From assembly GCA_935421135.1 (NCBI GenBank), contig OW285194.1, positions 2,254,501-2,318,500 of the forward strand: a stretch of DNA of 64,000 bases, given 5' to 3'. A model generated the notes under the pieces. The model was not told the origin of the DNA, searched no databases, and worked only from the letters and a program-made list of their open reading frames with translations. Both the position numbers and the translations under genes were made by a program. Below are positions 60,533 to 64,000 of this stretch, one piece after another. The DNA is from Bugulina stolonifera. Its lineage: Eukaryota > Bryozoa > Gymnolaemata > Cheilostomatida > Bugulidae. How positions within the stretch are numbered: the first letter of the stretch is position 1; each line of letters opens with the position of its first letter.

Positions 60533-60968
60533 GCTCATTAACTTTCATACACATATACATGCATATATTATCCTTAGAGTCGTTATTCAAAATATTTACT
60601 GCAAGTTGGTAAGTTCACTTACTTCACCCACACAGTGTCCTTACAGCGAATAAAAAATTAGTGAGTTGAAATTACCAGTTGATGAGGAAGTAAATTTTCA
60701 ACTTTCGACTTTGCAATATTTTGTTGCAGCAAAAAATTGGTTAGTCATTAAAATGTGGTCTACTGGTTATAGTGATATACAACACGAACATTTATTCCTA
60801 CAACATGAGATTTGCAGATTGCCAGAATTTGGCCAAAACCTGGAAATGTTTAGGGATGTCTTCAGTCGAATTTATTCTTTAATTTTATAATGCAAGTGTA
60901 TCAATTTTGTTAAAGCTTTGAAAAGGATATAACCGTTTAGTGGATGTGCAACCAGGTATTGATATAAT

Positions 60969-61269
60969 TTAGACTATTAATTTGCTCAGTCTTTCTGTGT
61001 AGATGTCATAAATATAGTCTAAATATAGATGCATAGATACTGGAGTGTGCATTGTGTTGGTTTGATCAAAGTGAATCATGTTGTTATGTGCTCCTTCCTG
61101 TATCTTCAACCTTCTCATCTCCAGAGCTGAGCGGTGAGACAATGACTCAGTCATGCTGTACATATAGCACAGTTCATCAAAGATATGGGGAGGAAGATTG
61201 AATCTCCTCTCTAATTTGGTGGGGTTTTTCAGTGGACCATGGCAGTGTGCCAGAGCCATTGCAAGAATT
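60969..61269 (-). pseudogene. Orphan copy of the last exon of ankyrin gene D (E)
   Basis: 301 bp, exactly the length of the gene D last exon 45921-46221, with an intact frame, a splice acceptor (TTTCAG) and nearly the same protein (RILAMALAHCHGPLKN to KLIV). Similarity continues on both sides (about 60690-61540 against 45725-46520), so it is a genomic block copy, not a retrocopy. No ankyrin exons are found upstream up to the window end. Without them it should not be expressed as a gene D-like protein. Sequence conservation suggests it is recent. Confidence 0.8.
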
Positions 61270-61544
61270 CTGAAATACACAATACACACTTCAATGTATA
61301 TACAATAGACAATACTGATCTAAAGGTGCCGAGAAATGAAGCCCTGCTCTCTAGAGATAGATACTACATGACTTGTAAAATATAGTTATTAATGTTGTAT
61401 TAGGACTTAAGGAAGATGATATGAACAGCTAGTGCTGTGCAAAGATAGTTCATCTCTGCAATCAAACCTCACGTTCAATGCTTTAATACGGATCCGGTAT
61501 TTCTACAAAATTTACCTGCTTTTAAATAATATGTGTATATTTAA

Positions 61545-62112
61545 TTTGTAGAAAAAACACAGCTTGAGCATTCAGGCGTGACTAATGCTTGCTCTGATGG
61601 GGAATCCCCATTGTTAGCAATAAATATTATTACCAGCCATACCTAACCTTGGTTATACTTATAGCCTTATATTATTGAACAAAATAAATTATTTATTTTG
61701 TTCGATAATATAAGGCCAACTATAATAGGTGTCTCCGCGACCTAAGCTTCAGACCCAGGCCAATTAATGAAAATGTTTTCCGGCACACATCTGTCACAGA
61801 GTCGCGAACACACCGGCCTGGGCCAAAAGCAAAATCCTCATTTTCGCGAGAAGAAATCAGGTGTGCCGATGAGCTAGGGACGGTTTCGTCCAGCCAAGCA
61901 AGATCCCAGGCCAATAGCCCTTCTGGCCTTGGTCGGACGACCATCTTGTGATTTTTATTTGCGACCCGGGTCCGTGCAAGAGATCGCCAAGACACCTTAT
62001 AACCAAGCAAGCAAGCTTATAATAATAGCAATCTGCGGCAGTAACAATTATTGTTATTGTTGCAGATTGCTATTTATAAGCTTGCACGGTGCAATATCCA
62101 AATATGCCCACG
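61545..62112 (+). repeat. Interspersed repeat R, copy 5, rearranged around a MITE
   Basis: The left part (61545-61690: AGCTTGAGCATTCAGGCGTG, GCTCTGATGG, ATTATTACCAGCC) and the right part (62051-62112: ATTGCTATTTATAAGCTTGC, GCAATATCCAAATATGCCC) are forward. Between them lie an inverted copy of the end of the left part (61691-61715), the MITE at 61727-61997, and an inverted copy of the start of the right part (about 62009-62050), forming two hairpins. Confidence 0.65.
61727..61997. mobile_element. MITE, second copy of the 16527-16799 family
   Basis: 271 bp, inverted relative to 16527-16799. Ends AGGTGTCTCCGCGACCT and CAAGACACCT. Flanked by TATAA-like sequence on both sides, a possible target duplication. 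Confidence 0.8.
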
Positions 62113-62258
62113 ACCTGGAGGTTTTCGTCCCAAAGAAGGTTTTCCATCTGTGCCATATCGAACTATAATAATACCCAACTCTAGGAGCCGTGGTGGCCCC
62201 TCGAGTATCTCTGCTATTGGGCAGCCACGTCAAAAAAAATTGTGGTTGGCGCCGCAGA

Positions 62259-62295
<37 letters not shown>

Positions 62296-62302
62296 AATAT
62301 TG
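62113..62302 (+). mobile_element. 3' end of a retroposon with (ATT)n tail
   Basis: GC-rich segment (GGAGCCGTGGTGGCCCCTCG, GGTTGGCGCCGCAG) running directly into (ATT)n at 62257-62293. Looks like a 5'-truncated non-LTR element 3' UTR. Confidence 0.5.
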
Positions 62303-62902
62303 AGTAATTACACACCTTCAGAGAGGTGGTAGGGGTGTTTACCCTGCAACCCTCACCTAGCAATCCAGCCAGGCGGGAGAGAAGCAGGTACATGTGCCAA
62401 GGTGCTTGTGGGGGAAGGTTTAGAAATCAATTTGAAAATTGGTTGCACCCCAACACCTCCCACCAAGCCGCCCAATTACTGGAAAGGGTAAAGACACGGC
62501 AGTCAAGTGGTGTCTTCAAAGAGCAGGTTGGCCATGGCACTCTCCCGATACTCACTAGCCAAGCTGGTACTTGCGCTGTTAAGGTGAATCATTGCGAGAT
62601 GCCAGCCAGCCGATCAAGGCAAGCTACTGTGCCCCAGATCAGAACGCCGTCCCTTACACGAGCAGCACTCCTCACTGAGAGCACATGACACCCCTCTCCA
62701 CATTGCCTCAGGACCATATGCTTGAGCCTTAGCATATGAAATGCTTTTGGCATAACTACAGTGTAGCTATTTGATCTCGCCCTTGTTGGTGTTCTGCAGT
62801 GACATAAATGCCCGCACTCACGCCAGTCATTTAAGGCAAGCACAACCAAGGCTGACACCCAGACTTCACCCCGGGCATATTATTATTATTATTATTATTA
62901 TT
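62303..62902 (+). mobile_element. 3' UTR of a second non-LTR retrotransposon with (ATT)n tail
   Basis: A GC-rich noncoding segment (CTCACCTAGCAATCCAGCC, CAAGCTGGTACTTGCGC, GCACTCACGCCAGTCATTTA) ending CCCCGGGCATATTATTATT with tail to about 62902. Open frames inside it are short and unrecognised. 5'-truncated. Confidence 0.5.
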
Positions 62903-63778
62903 CATGTTGATTTCCTCAGCTCTGCAGCTGGTGTGAATTGGTGTCTGGTTAGAACCTCTAACCTGAGACATCCAACACTTTCCTCAGTATAGTTGCCGTT
63001 CCTAGTAGAGCAAAAAATTGAATCTTGTCTACTTCCTTCCGCTGTATATTAATCATCCCCAGATATTCTTCTAACGTCACCACTGCCCCAAGTGCTCCTA
63101 CGACAACAGGGATCACATTTACAGATGTTTCCCAAAGTCTCTGTAACTCTCTCGCCAAATCTTGATGTTTCTCAACTTTTTCTCTTTCCTTCTCTTCTAC
63201 TCTAGCATCCCCAGGCACTGCAATGTCAATAATCCACGTGTGGTCCATATCCTTGTCTTTCACGACGATGTCTGGTCTGCGGGCTTGTATCACATGATCA
63301 GTCTGAATGTTGAAGTCCCACAAAATCTTTGCTTTGTCATTCTCTGTCACTTCTTCTGTATTATGTTCATACCAGTTCTTAGCATGCGGAGGTTCATATC
63401 TCCTGCACAGATTCCAATGCACTAGTTGTGCGACCTTGTCATGTCTCTTTTTATAATTTGTTTGAGCCATCTTAGAACACTCGCTTAGAATGTGAAAAAC
63501 TATTTCATTTCTTCCATTACACATTCTGCACCGAGGTGTTCCAGATTGCTTTTCTATATTCACTTTTCTCCATCGTGTTGGTAATGCCTGGTCTTGTGCT
63601 GCTGTGATCAGTCCTTCGGTCTCTTTTTTCATGTATCCATTTTTCATCCACTTATATGTCTTCTTTCTGTCTGCCTTGTCTACTATTTTTGTATACTGTC
63701 CGTGTAGTGCCTTCTCTTTCCATTCCTTCTCGCTGGTTTCTCTTTGACTGTCCTGGTATTCTCTCTTCGTTTTCTCCT

Positions 63779-63783
<5 letters not shown>
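62903..63783 (-). mobile_element. 5'-truncated R2-type non-LTR retrotransposon
   Basis: Minus-strand element ending (3') in the (AAT)n at about 62880-62902, with the ORF at 62958-63783. The right border is directly at another (ATT)n tract (63783-63809), suggesting insertion into or next to a microsatellite. Tail-to-tail with the plus-strand element on its left. Confidence 0.65.
62958..63782 (-). CDS. C-terminal zinc finger and restriction-like endonuclease of an R2-type element
   Basis: 274 codons. A CX2CX8HX4C finger (Cys85, Cys88, His97, Cys102) is followed by a PD-(D/E)XK-type nuclease: RRPD at 168-171 and IIDIAVP at 184-190, then a conserved E/K/R-rich helix. In R2/NeSL-type retrotransposons this is the C-terminal end of the polyprotein, after the reverse transcriptase. 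Here no reverse transcriptase precedes it; the frame begins with ATG right at the (ATT)n border, so the ATG may be incidental. The nuclease residues visible appear kept. Most likely a truncated copy, not a gene in its own right. Confidence 0.8.
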
Positions 63784-63811
<28 letters not shown>

Positions 63812-63923
63812 GTACATGTATAATATGTATTTTAGATGATCACCCCGAATGATTTATAACACACTAGATACATGATTGTATATGTACACTACATGTAAGG
63901 GGATTGCCCACTGTTTTATATAA

Positions 63924-64000
63924 TGATGTATGTTTTTAGCAAGGAATTTATTTTTGAGCAGTCAGAGACTTGTTTCAAATCTATGAAAATATCAGTCCCT
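63924..64000. mobile_element. Left part of a TWA-type hairpin MITE, cut by window end
   Basis: TGATGTATGTTTTTAGCAAG, GAGCAGTCAGAGACTTG: same arm as 12977-13101, preceded by TAA. Confidence 0.7.

Noticed and set aside
60666..60890. 74-codon plus-strand ORF near the duplicated exon E
   Set aside because: It is in the noncoding flank of the duplicated block and the corresponding region at 45.75 kb is not open.
62332..62858. ORFs on both strands in the GC-rich 62.3-62.9 kb segment
   Set aside because: The segment runs into an (ATT)n tail and looks like a non-LTR 3' UTR; frames show no motif.

Overview
This is animal nuclear DNA. It is AT-rich, has spliced genes with GT-AG introns, a nuclear tRNA gene with Pol III boxes, and many retrotransposons, DNA transposons and minisatellites. 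It is littered with TGTACATGTA-type palindromes. Short introns, Ly6/uPAR and ankyrin-repeat genes and the repeat types fit an early-branching metazoan, possibly a demosponge. That placement is inference and no species can be named from the sequence.

Layout. 1-2.7 kb: a plus-strand gene of unknown function, six exons in phase, 5' end outside the window. 3-5 kb: a MITE-like element and a solo LTR (3942-4751). 5.2-12.3 kb: a complete, apparently young Ty3/gypsy element on the minus strand. It has identical 204-bp LTRs, a GTGAT target duplication, PBS, gag, a TGA CTA G stop between gag and pol in one frame, pol, a third zinc-knuckle ORF after pol, and a polypurine tract. 12.3-20.8 kb: SINEs, MITEs, a secreted Ly6/uPAR-like gene (17062-17833), a tRNA-Ala(AGC) gene (19385-19457) and a decayed LTR.

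22-61 kb: the main cellular content is a minus-strand array of related multi-exon ankyrin-repeat genes. A is 23552-28244, B 29353-33358, C 35120-40493, D 45921-55657, and E is a lone copied last exon at 60969-61269. They share exon sizes and intron phases. A, C and D end in a related all-helical region that I cannot assign to a known domain. A carries a one-base frameshift in its last exon and B lacks the C-terminal exons. Introns and spacers hold two DNA transposons related by structure (43341-45173 and 52524-54978), solo LTRs, a hAT-like element (57404-59021) and several minisatellites.

61-64 kb: a nest of MITE, a newly noticed interspersed repeat, 3' ends of non-LTR retrotransposons with (ATT)n tails, and a 5'-truncated ORF carrying a CCHC finger and restriction-like endonuclease of the R2 type.

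Exon models were read by eye from splice sites and phase and are not transcript-supported. No homology search was run.
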